A DNA stretch of 64,000 nucleotides from Acidovorax sp. RAC01 (GTDB taxonomy: Bacteria > Pseudomonadota > Gammaproteobacteria > Burkholderiales > Burkholderiaceae_C). Positions within the stretch are counted from its first letter, which is position 1. Each line of letters starts with the position of its first letter. Location of the stretch: NCBI RefSeq assembly GCF_001714725.1, contig NZ_CP016447.1, positions 310,001-374,000 of the forward strand, read 5' to 3'. The translations under genes and the position numbers were made by a program. Below, piece after piece: positions 8,524 through 17,059 of the stretch. The notes below the pieces were generated by a model. That model ran no database searches, was not told the origin of the DNA, and saw nothing but the letters and a program-made list of their open reading frames with translations.

Positions 8524-8537
8524 GGACAGCGCTATCC
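8524..8537. promoter_or_regulatory. Candidate GntR operator 2
   Basis: GGACAGCGCTATCC shares ten or more positions with operator 1 and lies 38 bp upstream of the preferred regulator start. Two spaced sites flanking the divergent promoter region would suit looping or dual control by the LacI-type regulator. Confidence 0.58.
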
Positions 8538-8575
8538 TAACCAGATCATCCCCCTCCACAATTACGGGTTTACCC

Positions 8576-9601
8576 TTGAACAAACCGGACGCCAGACGCC
8601 GCTCCAGCGGGCGCACCACCCTGAGCGATGTCGCCAGGCTTGCCAGCGTGAGCCCCATCACCGCATCGCGCGCCCTCCGGGGGGAACGCGGCGTGGCGCA
8701 GGAATTGGTGCAGCGCGTGAAGGATGCCGCCCAGCAACTCGGGTACGTGCCCGACCCTGCCGCGCGGGCACTGGCATCGCAGCGCAGCGTGCAGGTGCCC
8801 GTGCTGGTGCCGCTGCTCTCCAACACGCTGTTTGTGGACGTGCTGGACGCCGTGCACCGCACGCTGTTTCCGAACGGGTACCAGGCCTTGATCGGCGTGA
8901 CGCACTACGACCCCGGCGAAGAAGAACAGCTGCTGCGCACCTACCTGGCGCACCGGCCGGCCGGGCTGCTCGTCACCGGGTTTGACCGCACCGAAGCCTC
9001 GCGCCAGCTCATTGCCGCCAGCGGCGTGCCCTGCGTGCACCTGATGGAGATGACCACCGCCAGCGGGGTGTACTGCGTGGGCTTTTCGCAGCAAGACGCC
9101 GGACACGCCATGACAGCCCATCTGCTGCAGCGCGGCTACCGCCGCGTGGCCTTTGTCGCGGCGCAACTGGACCCGCGCACCATGCAGCGGGCCGAGGGCT
9201 ACCGCCGCTGCCTGCGCGAGGCCGGGCTGTACGAGCCGCGGCTGGAACTGCTCAGCCCGCAGCCGTCTTCGATGCGCCTGGGCGGCGAGCTGCTGGAAGA
9301 ATTGCTGCGCACGCGCCCGGGTGTGGATGCCGTCTTCTTTTGCAACGACGACCTTGCACAAGGCGGCTTGCTGGCGGCGCAGCGCCTGGGCATTGCGGTA
9401 CCGGACAGCGTGGCCATCGCCGGGTTCAACGACCTGGCCGGCAGCGACCAGATGCTGCCACCCCTGACCACCGTACGCACGCCCCGCTCTGCCGTGGGCG
9501 AAGCCAGCGCAACAATGCTGCTGGCGCTCATGCGCGGAGAAACGCCGGCGCAAAACTCGGCCGATCTGGGCTTTGAACTGATGGTGCGGGCCAGCACCTG
9601 A
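8576..9601 (+). CDS. LacI-family transcriptional regulator, probable gluconate repressor
   Basis: 341-residue DNA-binding regulator, divergent from gntK. The N-terminal helix-turn-helix (TTLSDVARLASVSPITASRALRG, about residues 14-36) carries the LacI family pattern; the rest is the periplasmic-binding-protein-like effector domain, ending with the typical DSVAIAGFNDL and PPLTTVRTP segments. The start is uncertain: a TTG at 8576 gives the standard family length and leaves operator 2 outside the gene; an ATG at 8522 in the same frame would place the operator inside it. By position and by the paired TAGCGCT palindromes I infer a GntR-type repressor released by gluconate or 6-phosphogluconate. Confidence 0.87.
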   Translation: MNKPDARRRSSGRTTLSDVARLASVSPITASRALRGERGVAQELVQRVKDAAQQLGYVPDPAARALASQRSVQVPVLVPLLSNTLFVDVLDAVHRTLFPNGYQALIGVTHYDPGEEEQLLRTYLAHRPAGLLVTGFDRTEASRQLIAASGVPCVHLMEMTTASGVYCVGFSQQDAGHAMTAHLLQRGYRRVAFVAAQLDPRTMQRAEGYRRCLREAGLYEPRLELLSPQPSSMRLGGELLEELLRTRPGVDAVFFCNDDLAQGGLLAAQRLGIAVPDSVAIAGFNDLAGSDQMLPPLTTVRTPRSAVGEASATMLLALMRGETPAQNSADLGFELMVRAST

Positions 9602-10042
9602 GCTGCCCTGACCAAACCTGACGAGCCCCCCCCCCCCGCTCGGGGCCTGGCCTGAGTGCCGCGCGAGCGCGTCCACCACATTCACCTGATCAATACCTGC
9701 CTCGCCAGAGCGCGGCAGTCGCTGGCGCACGGCCGGGGAACCGCCAAGCACGGGCAGAGCGACTCAGCCCGCCAGTGGGTGACGCCCTGGATGGAATCCC
9801 GCACCCTCGACGCCTACACGGCCCGTGCATCAGCCTGGCCCGGCAGGACCTGCACCGACGCGGAACCCCGTGATCAACGCCCCACTGCCTGCAGCAGCGC
9901 AACATCGCGTCGCATTTCAGACAATCTATTTGCACATATGGACTGCCAACTGCATGAAATCAGTTCGAAACCCCGCACAGAAAAAGACCGGATACAACTT
10001 AGATATAGGGTAATTACTCATCAACCGAACAACGACAACTGT

Positions 10043-10071
10043 TTGACATACATTGCGCACCCCACCACAAT
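10043..10071 (+). promoter_or_regulatory. Sigma-70 type promoter of the badHI-ali operon
   Basis: TTGACA (10043-10048), 17-bp spacer, CACAAT (10066-10071). The -35 is a full consensus match and the -10 matches four of six positions. It lies 80 bp upstream of badH in an AT-rich block, and the candidate BadR operator begins 3 bp after the -10. Confidence 0.68.
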
Positions 10072-10073
10072 AC

Positions 10074-10087
10074 GACAACACCTTGTC
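10074..10087. promoter_or_regulatory. Candidate BadR operator at the badH promoter
   Basis: GACAACACCTTGTC: inverted half-sites GACAA and TTGTC with a 4-bp spacer, placed over the expected transcription start. The same half-sites and spacer occur in the badR promoter at 17061-17074. Binding here would repress the operon. Confidence 0.65.
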
Positions 10088-10099
10088 TTATTTGCCCAA

Positions 10100-10125
10100 T
10101 CCACCCGTCCCGCTTATCGGGTGGA
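10100..10125 (+). promoter_or_regulatory. Hairpin in the badH 5' leader
   Basis: TCCACCCG pairs with CGGGTGGA across a 10-nt loop. It lies between the operator and the badH ribosome binding site. No U-tract follows, so it is not a terminator; it may stabilise the mRNA. Confidence 0.45.
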
Positions 10126-10150
10126 ACCTTGAACCCACAGGAGTCACCCC

Positions 10151-10918
10151 ATGCGCAATCTCAGCGGAAAAACAGTGATCGTCACCGGCGGCGGTGGCGG
10201 CATTGGTGGAGCCACCTGCCGCCGTTTTGCCGAAGAAGGCGCGAAAGTGGCGGTGTTCGACATGAACCTGGCGGCCGCCGAAAAGGTGGCCGCAGACATT
10301 CGTGCTGCCGGTGGCGAGGCCAGCGCATTCCAGTGCGACATCACCCAGCGCAGTCAGGTCGATGCGGCAGTGCAGGCAGCCGAGGCCACGCTGGGCCCGA
10401 TCGCGGTGCTGGTCAACAACGCCGGCTGGGATGTGTTCAAGCCCTTCACCAAGACCGTGCCCGCCGAGTGGGACAAGCTGATCGCCATCAACCTCACCGG
10501 CGCGTTGCACATGCTGCACGCCGTGCTGCCCGGCATGGCCGAACGCAAGGCGGGCCGCATCGTCAACATTGCGTCCGACGCTGCCCGCGGCGGCTCGTCG
10601 GGTGAAGCGGTGTACTCGGCCTGCAAGGGCGGTCTGGTGGCCCTGTCCAAGACGCTGGCCCGCGAACACGCCCGCCAGAACATCACCGTCAACGTGGTCT
10701 GCCCCGGCCCCACCGACACCGCCCTGCTGGCCGGTGTGGCCGAAGGTGCGCGCGACCCGGCCAAGCTGCTCGAAGCCTTCCGCAGTGCCATCCCGCTGGG
10801 CCGCCTGGGCCAGCCCGACGACCTGGCCAGCGCCATCGCCTTCTTTGGCAGCGACGACGCCGGATTCATCACCGGGCAGGTCATCTCCGTCTCTGGCGGC
10901 TTGACCATGCACGGCTGA
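10151..10918 (+). CDS. badH: 2-hydroxycyclohexane-1-carboxyl-CoA dehydrogenase
   Basis: Short-chain dehydrogenase, 255 residues, which oxidises 2-hydroxycyclohexane-1-carboxyl-CoA to the 2-keto form with NAD+. The cofactor motif is TGGGGGIGG (residues 12-20) and the catalytic set is S142, Y155, K159. The sequence closely resembles Rhodopseudomonas BadH as I remember it, notably NNAGWDVFKPFTKT, ASDAARGGSSGEAVY and VCPGPTDTALL. It is the first gene of the operon, read from a promoter with a candidate BadR operator, and starts at 10151 after an AGGAG site. BadI, the next enzyme, is encoded 40 bp downstream, which supports the specific call over a generic dehydrogenase. Confidence 0.9.
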   Translation: MRNLSGKTVIVTGGGGGIGGATCRRFAEEGAKVAVFDMNLAAAEKVAADIRAAGGEASAFQCDITQRSQVDAAVQAAEATLGPIAVLVNNAGWDVFKPFTKTVPAEWDKLIAINLTGALHMLHAVLPGMAERKAGRIVNIASDAARGGSSGEAVYSACKGGLVALSKTLAREHARQNITVNVVCPGPTDTALLAGVAEGARDPAKLLEAFRSAIPLGRLGQPDDLASAIAFFGSDDAGFITGQVISVSGGLTMHG

Positions 10919-10958
10919 CCGCACACCACCCTTTCAACGCAGACCCGAGGAAACTCCC

Positions 10959-11741
10959 ATGAATTTCGAAGACATCCTGTACGAAGTCCGCAACGGCGTG
11001 GCCTGGATCACCATCAACCGCCCCGACAAGATGAATGCCTTTCGCGGCACCACCTGCGACGAGATCATCAAGGCCCTGAACAAGGCGGGCTACGACCGCC
11101 AGGTGGGCTGTATCGTGCTGGCCGGCGCCGGCGAGAAGGCCTTCTGCACGGGCGGCGACCAGTCGGCCCACGACGGCAACTACGACGGCCGCGGCACCAT
11201 CGGCCTGCCGATGGAAGAGCTGCACACCGCCATCCGCGACGTGCCTAAGCCAGTGATCGCCCGCGTGCAAGGTTTCGCCATCGGCGGCGGCAACGTGCTG
11301 TGCACCATCTGCGACCTGACCATCTGCTCAGACAAGGCCATCTTTGGCCAGGTCGGCCCCAAGATGGGCTCGGTGGACCCCGGCTACGGCACGGCCTTCC
11401 TGGCCCGCGTGGTGGGCGAGAAGAAGGCGCGCGAGATCTGGTACCTGAACAAGCGCTACTCCGGTCAGGAAGCGGTGGACATGGGCCTGGCCAACATCTG
11501 CGTGCCGCACGAGAAGCTGGACGAGACGGTGCAGGAATGGGCCGAGACGATCTGCGAACGCAGCCCCACCGCCATTGCCATTGCCAAGCGCAGCTTCAAC
11601 TGCGACACCGCGCACCAGAGCGGCATCGCCGGCATGGGCATGTACGCGCTCAAGCTGTACTACGACACGGAAGAGTCGCGCGAGGGCGTGAACGCGCTCA
11701 AGGAAAAGCGCAAGCCCGACTTCCGCAAGTACGCCAAATAA
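10959..11741 (+). CDS. badI: 2-ketocyclohexanecarboxyl-CoA hydrolase
   Basis: Crotonase-superfamily ring-opening enzyme of 260 residues, related to MenB; it hydrolyses 2-ketocyclohexane-1-carboxyl-CoA to pimeloyl-CoA. Family features: INRPDKMNAFRGTTCDE near the N-terminus, FCTGGDQSAHDGNYDGRG, the oxyanion-hole segment GFAIGGGNVL, and GQVGPKMGSVDPGYG, all as remembered for BadI. Start at 10959 with GAGGAAA upstream. Sixteen bases separate it from aliB. The product pimeloyl-CoA would go on to ordinary beta-oxidation, whose genes are not in this window. Confidence 0.93.
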   Translation: MNFEDILYEVRNGVAWITINRPDKMNAFRGTTCDEIIKALNKAGYDRQVGCIVLAGAGEKAFCTGGDQSAHDGNYDGRGTIGLPMEELHTAIRDVPKPVIARVQGFAIGGGNVLCTICDLTICSDKAIFGQVGPKMGSVDPGYGTAFLARVVGEKKAREIWYLNKRYSGQEAVDMGLANICVPHEKLDETVQEWAETICERSPTAIAIAKRSFNCDTAHQSGIAGMGMYALKLYYDTEESREGVNALKEKRKPDFRKYAK

Positions 11742-11757
11742 GCCCAGGAGCACCGCG

Positions 11758-12915
11758 ATGAACCCGAACCCCTACATCGACGAGGACCTTCAGGCGCTGG
11801 CCGAAACGGTGCGCCGCTTTGCCGAGGAGCGGGTCAAGCCCGGCTTCCTGGAGCGCGACAAGACGCGCGACCTCGACCGCTCGCTGCTGCGCGAGATGGG
11901 CGAGCTGGGGTTTATCTGCCCCGAGCTGCCCGAGCAGTTTGGCGGCATGGGCATGGGCTGCCTGGCCGCGGGCGTGATCCACGAAGAGATCGCGCGCGCC
12001 GACCTGAGCTTCTCGTACCTGAACCTGCTGGCCTCGCTCAACAGCCAGATCCTGTCCAAATACGGCAACCCCGACATCGTTGGCCCCTGGCTTAAGAAGA
12101 TCGTGCAGGGCGAGGCGATCTGCGCCATCGCGCTGACCGAGCCGCGTGGCGGTTCGGACGCGGCCAACCTGCGCCTGCGCATCGAGCGCGATGGGGATCA
12201 CTACGTCATCAACGGCGAGAAGACCTCCATCTCCGCCGCCGACCAGGCCGACATCGCCGTGGTGTTCGGCCGCACCGGCACGCCCGAGTCGGGTGCGCAC
12301 GGCGTGACCGCGCTGCTGGTGCCCATGGACACCCCGGGCCTGACCACCAACCGCTTTGACTGCCACGGCCAGCGCGCCATCGGCCGTGGTTCGATCTTTT
12401 TCGAGAACGTGCGCGTGCCGGTGAGCCACCGCCTGGGCGACGAGAACAAGGGTTTCGTGCAGGTGATGCACGGCTTCGATTTCTCGCGCTCGCTGATCGG
12501 CCTGCAGTGCCTGGCCGTGGCCCGCGTAGCGCTTGACGAGACCTGGGAATACATCACCCAGCGCCAGGCCTTCGGCCAGCCGCTGTCGGCCTTCCAGGGC
12601 GTGACGCACCCGCTCGCGCAGTACGACACCGAAGTGGAGGGCGCGCGCCTGCTGTGCCTGCAGGGCCTGTGGCTCAAGGACAAGGGCCTGCCGCACACCG
12701 CCGAGGCCGGCATGGCCAAGTGGTGGGGCCCGAAGCTCGCCTACGACGTGATTCACCAGTGCCTGCTGTGCTTCGGCCATGGCGGCTACGACCGGGGCCT
12801 GATGGAGCAGCGCCTGCGCGATGTGCTGGGCTTCCAGATCGGCGACGGCACCGCGCAGATCATGAAAACCATCATCGCGCGCACCCGCGCGGGCCGCAAG
12901 AACGTCCCGGCCTGA
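11758..12915 (+). CDS. aliB: Cyclohexanecarboxyl-CoA dehydrogenase (acyl-CoA dehydrogenase)
   Basis: FAD-dependent acyl-CoA dehydrogenase of 385 residues that introduces the first double bond, giving cyclohex-1-ene-1-carboxyl-CoA, and passes electrons to an electron transfer flavoprotein. Three-domain acyl-CoA dehydrogenase layout: helical N-terminus, mid-domain with CAIALTEPRGGSDAANL near residue 122, and C-terminal domain with RQAFGQPLSAFQGVTHPLAQYDTEVEGARL. Start at 11758 after AGGAG. The specific AliB call rests on position between badI and aliA, the order known for alicyclic acid degradation clusters. Confidence 0.87.
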   Translation: MNPNPYIDEDLQALAETVRRFAEERVKPGFLERDKTRDLDRSLLREMGELGFICPELPEQFGGMGMGCLAAGVIHEEIARADLSFSYLNLLASLNSQILSKYGNPDIVGPWLKKIVQGEAICAIALTEPRGGSDAANLRLRIERDGDHYVINGEKTSISAADQADIAVVFGRTGTPESGAHGVTALLVPMDTPGLTTNRFDCHGQRAIGRGSIFFENVRVPVSHRLGDENKGFVQVMHGFDFSRSLIGLQCLAVARVALDETWEYITQRQAFGQPLSAFQGVTHPLAQYDTEVEGARLLCLQGLWLKDKGLPHTAEAGMAKWWGPKLAYDVIHQCLLCFGHGGYDRGLMEQRLRDVLGFQIGDGTAQIMKTIIARTRAGRKNVPA

Positions 12916-12952
12916 CAAGCCCGGTTCCACGACAAAAGTAGGAGACAAGACC

Positions 12953-14596
12953 ATGGAATTCGATGCTGTTCTGATTGCCCCACGCCGCGCGGCCAGCGTG
13001 GCCCAGGGCTTCTGGCCCGACCGCACCATCAACGACGAGCTGGACGCCTGCGTGGCGGCCTGCCCCGACAAGCTGGCGCTGACGGCGGTGCAGGCCGAAA
13101 GCGGCACCACCACCCGCTTCACCTACCGCGAACTGGCCGCAATGGCCGACCGCGTGGCGGTGGGGCTGGCGCAGCTGGGCGTGGGCAAGAACGACATCGT
13201 GGCCTGCCAGCTGCCCAACTGGTGGCAGTTCACCGTGGTCTACCTCGCCTGCTCGCGCATCGGCGCGGTGATGAACCCGCTGATGCACATCTTCCGCGAG
13301 CGCGAGCTGTCGTTCATGCTCCAGCACGGCGAGGCCAAGGTGCTGATTGCGCCCAAGGTGTTCCGGGGCTTTGACTTCGAGCAGATGGTCACCGCGCTGC
13401 AGCCCAGCCTGCCGCACCTGCAGCACATCGTGGTGGTCAACGGCACCGGCACCAACAGCTTCGAGGCCCTGCTCAGTGGCCCGGCCTGGGAGAACGAGCC
13501 GGGTGCGCAGGCCATCCTGACGCGCCACCGCCCCGGCCCGGACGACGTCACGCAGATCATCTACACCTCGGGCACCACCGGCGAACCCAAGGGCGTGATG
13601 CACACCGCCAACACGGTGATGGCCAACATCATTCCGTACGCGCAGCGCCTGCAGCTGGACGCCGACGACGTGGTGCTGATGGCCTCGCCCATGGCGCACC
13701 AGACCGGCTTCATGTACGGCCTGATCATGCCCATCCTGCTCAAGGCCAGTGCGGTGATCTACGACGTGTGGGAGCCGCTCAAGGCCATCGAGCTGATCCG
13801 CGCCGAGGGCTGCAGCTTCACGATGGCCTCCACACCGTTCCTCACCGACCTGGCCAAGAACGTGGCCGAGTCGGGCAAGACGGTGCCCACCCTCAAGACC
13901 TTTCTGTGCGCAGGGGCGCCCATCCCCGGCCCGCTGGTAGAGCAGGCGCGGGCCGTGCTGGGCACCAAGATCGTCTCGGCCTGGGGCATGACGGAAAACG
14001 GCGCCGTGACGCTGATCCAGCTGGACGACGCGGACGAGCGCGCCTTCACCACCGACGGCTGCCCGCTGCCGGGCGTGGAGCTCAGGATCGTGGACTTTGA
14101 TGGCACGGTGGTGCCCACGGGCCAGGACGGCAAGCTCATGGTGCGCTCGGTGTCCAACTTTGGCGGCTACCTCAAGCGCCCGCACCTCAACGGTACCGAT
14201 GCCGAGGGCTGGTTTGACACCGGCGACCTTGCACGCCTGGACGAGCAGGGCTATGTGCGCATCACCGGCCGCAGCAAGGACGTGATCATCCGCGGCGGCG
14301 AAAACATCCCGGTGGTGGAGATTGAGGCGCTGCTGTACCGCCACCCCGCCATCGCCATGGCCGCCGTGGTGGCCTACCCCGACGAGCGCATGGGCGAGCG
14401 TGCCTGCGCGGTGGTGGTGCCCAAGCCGGGCCAGACCATCGACCTGCCTTCGATCGTGGAGTTCATGAAGTCGCAAAAGGTGGCCATGCAGTACATCCCT
14501 GAACGCCTGATCCTGCGCGACGCGATGCCGTCCACGCCCTCCGGAAAGATCCAGAAGTTCAAGCTGCGCGAAATGCTGCGCGAGCAGGCGGCCTGA
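12953..14596 (+). CDS. aliA: Cyclohexanecarboxylate-CoA ligase
   Basis: AMP-forming acyl-CoA synthetase of 547 residues that activates cyclohexanecarboxylate with ATP and CoA, the entry step of the pathway. ANL-superfamily motifs are intact: TSGTTGEPKG at residues 205-214, an SAWGMTENG segment in the middle, FDTGDLARLDEQGYVRITGR, KDVIIRGGENI, and the C-terminal PSGKIQKFKLRE segment with the catalytic lysine. Start at 12953 after AGGAGA. Closely related ligases act on benzoate or fatty acids, so the substrate is assigned mostly from the surrounding badHI-aliB genes. Confidence 0.85.
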   Translation: MEFDAVLIAPRRAASVAQGFWPDRTINDELDACVAACPDKLALTAVQAESGTTTRFTYRELAAMADRVAVGLAQLGVGKNDIVACQLPNWWQFTVVYLACSRIGAVMNPLMHIFRERELSFMLQHGEAKVLIAPKVFRGFDFEQMVTALQPSLPHLQHIVVVNGTGTNSFEALLSGPAWENEPGAQAILTRHRPGPDDVTQIIYTSGTTGEPKGVMHTANTVMANIIPYAQRLQLDADDVVLMASPMAHQTGFMYGLIMPILLKASAVIYDVWEPLKAIELIRAEGCSFTMASTPFLTDLAKNVAESGKTVPTLKTFLCAGAPIPGPLVEQARAVLGTKIVSAWGMTENGAVTLIQLDDADERAFTTDGCPLPGVELRIVDFDGTVVPTGQDGKLMVRSVSNFGGYLKRPHLNGTDAEGWFDTGDLARLDEQGYVRITGRSKDVIIRGGENIPVVEIEALLYRHPAIAMAAVVAYPDERMGERACAVVVPKPGQTIDLPSIVEFMKSQKVAMQYIPERLILRDAMPSTPSGKIQKFKLREMLREQAA

Positions 14597-14651
14597 AGGC
14601 TGCCACCGTTTTCCCGTCGACCACTACAAAAAACCCGCAGGAGACAACGAC

Positions 14652-15644
14652 ATGTTCACACGCACACTTTCCCCCATGCGCAGGCGCCTCATCCAGTCCG
14701 CCGCCCTTGCCCTCTGTGCCCTGGGCGCCGTCGGCACCGCACAGGCGCAGGCCTGGCCCACCAAGCCGATCAAGATCGTGGTGGGCTTTGCCCCCGGCGG
14801 TACCACCGATGTCATGGCGCGCGTCATGGCCCAGTCGCTCAGCGAAGCCCTGGGGCAGCCCGTGGTGGTGGACAACAAGCCTGGTGCCAGCGGCAACGTG
14901 GCGGCGGCCGAGGTGATTCGCGCACCCGCCGACGGACACACCTTTCTGGTCGCACCCACATCGTTTGAAACAGCCAACCCTTTTCTCTTCAAGCAGACCA
15001 TTGCCCCGGCCAAGGACCTGACGCCCATCGCCGGCGTTGGACGCAGCCAGATGTACCTGGTGGTCAAACCCCAGTCCACCTTCAAGGACGCCAAGGAATT
15101 CGTGGCCTATGCCCGTGCCAACCCGGGCAAGCTCTCCTATTCCTCTGCCGGGCCAGGCACGCCACCCCACCTTGCCGGCGAGCTGTTCAAGAAGGTGACC
15201 GGTGTGTTCGCGACACACATCCCTTACCGCGGCGCAGCGCCTGCCCTGCAGGACGTCATGGCCAACCAGGCGGACTATGTGTTTGACCCGGGCATCGCCT
15301 TCCCGCATGTGCGCGCAGGCAAGGTGCGCATGCTGGCTGTGGCCGGGGCCAAGCGGTCGTCGTTCTTCCCGGATGTGCCCACGCTCGCCGAGCTGGGTTT
15401 CAAGGGCGCCGAGCTGGACATCTGGTTTGGCATGTGGGCACCGAACGGCACGCCGGCCGATGTGACCGCGCGCATGGCCCGCGAGATCGCCAAGGTGCTC
15501 GCCCTGCCCGCCACCAAAAACCGCTACGAGTCGCTGGGCGCTGAACCGGTGGGCCTGGACAACGCCGAGTTTCGCGCACTGCTGACCGAAGAGACCAAGC
15601 TGCTGTCCGGCCTGATCCAGGAAGCCAAGATCAACATCGACTGA
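14652..15644 (+). CDS. Bug/TctC-family periplasmic solute receptor
   Basis: 330-residue extracytoplasmic receptor of the tripartite tricarboxylate transporter class, called Bug proteins in Bordetella. An Arg-rich N-region (MRRRLIQSAALALCALG) and cleavage near AQA make a signal peptide. Family segments are visible: WPTKPIKIVVGFAPGGTTDVMAR, VVVDNKPGASGNVAAAEV and YSSAGPGTPPHLAGELFK. It lies inside the operon, 55 bp after aliA and 35 bp before badK, so its ligand is probably cyclohexanecarboxylate or a relative. No TctA or TctB membrane component is encoded nearby; such receptors are often orphans in Comamonadaceae and may share a membrane complex or act as sensors. Confidence 0.88.
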   Translation: MFTRTLSPMRRRLIQSAALALCALGAVGTAQAQAWPTKPIKIVVGFAPGGTTDVMARVMAQSLSEALGQPVVVDNKPGASGNVAAAEVIRAPADGHTFLVAPTSFETANPFLFKQTIAPAKDLTPIAGVGRSQMYLVVKPQSTFKDAKEFVAYARANPGKLSYSSAGPGTPPHLAGELFKKVTGVFATHIPYRGAAPALQDVMANQADYVFDPGIAFPHVRAGKVRMLAVAGAKRSSFFPDVPTLAELGFKGAELDIWFGMWAPNGTPADVTARMAREIAKVLALPATKNRYESLGAEPVGLDNAEFRALLTEETKLLSGLIQEAKINID

Positions 15645-15679
15645 CCTGCCGGGTCACCGCACCACCTGACCAATCCCCC

Positions 15680-16456
15680 ATGAACGAAGCACTGATCCTG
15701 ACGGAACGACAAGGCCGGGTGGGCGTAATCACGCTCCAGCGGCCCCAGCAGCTCAATGCACTCAACGACGCCCTGATGGACCAACTGGGGGCTGCGCTGC
15801 TGGCCTTTGACGCAGACGATGACATAGGGGCCATCGTCATCACGGGCAGCGCCAGGGCGTTTGCGGCGGGGGCCGACATCGCCGCCATGGCCGACTGGTC
15901 GTTCATGGATGTCTATCGCGGCGCTTTCATCACGCGCAACTGGGAAACCATACGCCAGGTGCGCAAACCGGTGCTGGCCGCCGTGGCAGGCTTTGCCATG
16001 GGTGGTGGCTGCGAGCTGGCCCTGGCCTGTGACATCATCGTGGCGGCTGAATCAGCCCGCTTTGCCCTGCCTGAAATCAAGCTCGCCATGCTGCCCGGCG
16101 CAGGCGGCACGCAGCGCCTGCCGCGCGCCATCGGCAAGGCCAAGGCGATGGATATGTGCCTGTCGGCCCGCACGCTCGATGCGCACGAGGCCGACCGCTA
16201 TGGGCTGGTGTCGCGCGTGGTGCCCGATGCCGAACTGCTGGCCCGCACACTGGCACTGGCCACGCAGATCGCGGGTTTTTCGCTGCCCGCGCTCATGGCC
16301 ATCAAGGCATCGGTCAACCGTGCATGGGAAAGCCCGCTGACCGAAGGCATCCTGTTCGAGCGCCACGCACTGTACGAACGCTTTGCCAGCGCCGACGCGC
16401 ACGAGGGCATGCATGCGTTTCTGGACAAGCGCACCCCGGTGTTCGAGCACCGCTGA
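15680..16456 (+). CDS. badK: Cyclohex-1-ene-1-carboxyl-CoA hydratase
   Basis: Crotonase-family hydratase of 258 residues that adds water to cyclohex-1-ene-1-carboxyl-CoA, giving the BadH substrate. The oxyanion-hole region is GFAMGGGCELALACD and the active-site region is ALPEIKLAMLPGAGGTQRLPR. The sequence matches Rhodopseudomonas BadK closely as I remember it (NDALMDQLG, KAKAMDMCLSAR). The residue corresponding to the second catalytic glutamate of classical enoyl-CoA hydratase appears to be aspartate (AMDMCL), which I recall as usual for BadK. Last gene of the operon, with badR convergent 60 bp downstream. A generic enoyl-CoA hydratase is the alternative. Confidence 0.85.
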   Translation: MNEALILTERQGRVGVITLQRPQQLNALNDALMDQLGAALLAFDADDDIGAIVITGSARAFAAGADIAAMADWSFMDVYRGAFITRNWETIRQVRKPVLAAVAGFAMGGGCELALACDIIVAAESARFALPEIKLAMLPGAGGTQRLPRAIGKAKAMDMCLSARTLDAHEADRYGLVSRVVPDAELLARTLALATQIAGFSLPALMAIKASVNRAWESPLTEGILFERHALYERFASADAHEGMHAFLDKRTPVFEHR

Positions 16457-16516
16457 GCCCGATCCCACCAAGACCACCTGCCTGGCCTTCGCCCGCCCCC
16501 GCGGGCTGCCGCGGCC

Positions 16517-17014
16517 TCACCCCTCGGCCTCACCACCCGTATCGAGCCGCTGCATGTTGTCCAGCAGCTTGAGCAGGTAGTGCAGCGTGTGCGCAATGTC
16601 GCCCACTGAAAACTCGTCCAGCGCGGCCTCGTAGTACGCATCAATCTTGGGTCGCGCCTTCACCAGCCAGACCATGCGCCCGGTGTCGGTCATCTTGATG
16701 AGGCGGGACCGGCGGTCCTTTTCATCGGTCTCCATGCGGATGTGCCCGTCGCGCTCCAGCCGCCCGATCACACCCGCCAGGTTCTGGCGGCTGACCAGCA
16801 GGTAGCGCGCAAGCTCGTTCACACCCATGCCCTGCTGAGCCTCTTCGCGCGAGAGCGCTCCGAGCACGGCCCACTGCTGGGTGGTCAGGCCCTCGCTCTC
16901 CACTGCGCGCGAACCTGTTTTGTGCAAAAGATTGGCGCATTGGTACAACCGGAAGAACAGACGGTTGGCCAGCTCCATGCGGGCGATCTGGGCTTTTGAA
17001 TCAACGGGGGCCAT
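16517..17014 (-). CDS. badR: MarR-family regulator of cyclohexanecarboxylate degradation
   Basis: 165-residue winged-helix regulator. MarR features: SEGLTTQQWAVLGALSR in the helix before the reader, VNELARYLLVSRQNLAGVIGRLERDG as the recognition element and RMETDEKDRRSRLIKMTDTG as the wing. In Rhodopseudomonas, BadR represses the badHI-ali genes and is released by a ring-CoA intermediate; the same role is inferred here from convergent position beside badK. The start MAPVDSK at 17014 fits the family; an upstream in-frame start would add 17 unrelated residues. A perfect 16-bp palindrome lies 46 bp upstream, consistent with autoregulation, and its core half-sites recur at the badH promoter. Confidence 0.85.
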   Translation of the reverse strand: MAPVDSKAQIARMELANRLFFRLYQCANLLHKTGSRAVESEGLTTQQWAVLGALSREEAQQGMGVNELARYLLVSRQNLAGVIGRLERDGHIRMETDEKDRRSRLIKMTDTGRMVWLVKARPKIDAYYEAALDEFSVGDIAHTLHYLLKLLDNMQRLDTGGEAEG

Positions 17015-17059
17015 GCGTGGATCTTTCGGCGCTGCACACGGCAGCGAAGTGCATTGAAA

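Larger units (their letters stand above)
9602..10150. other. 549-bp gene-free stretch upstream of badH
   Basis: Contains a run of twelve C residues (9626-9637) just after the regulator gene. The second half (about 9930-10100) is markedly AT-richer than the surroundings and holds the badH promoter, operator and leader hairpin listed separately. A further partial match to the badR operator, AGACAATCTATTTGCA, lies at 9919-9934 (12 of 16 positions). No gene seen. Confidence 0.6.

Noticed and set aside
12872..14476. Long minus-strand open frame opposite aliA
   Set aside because: Antisense shadow; the plus strand carries all acyl-CoA synthetase motifs.
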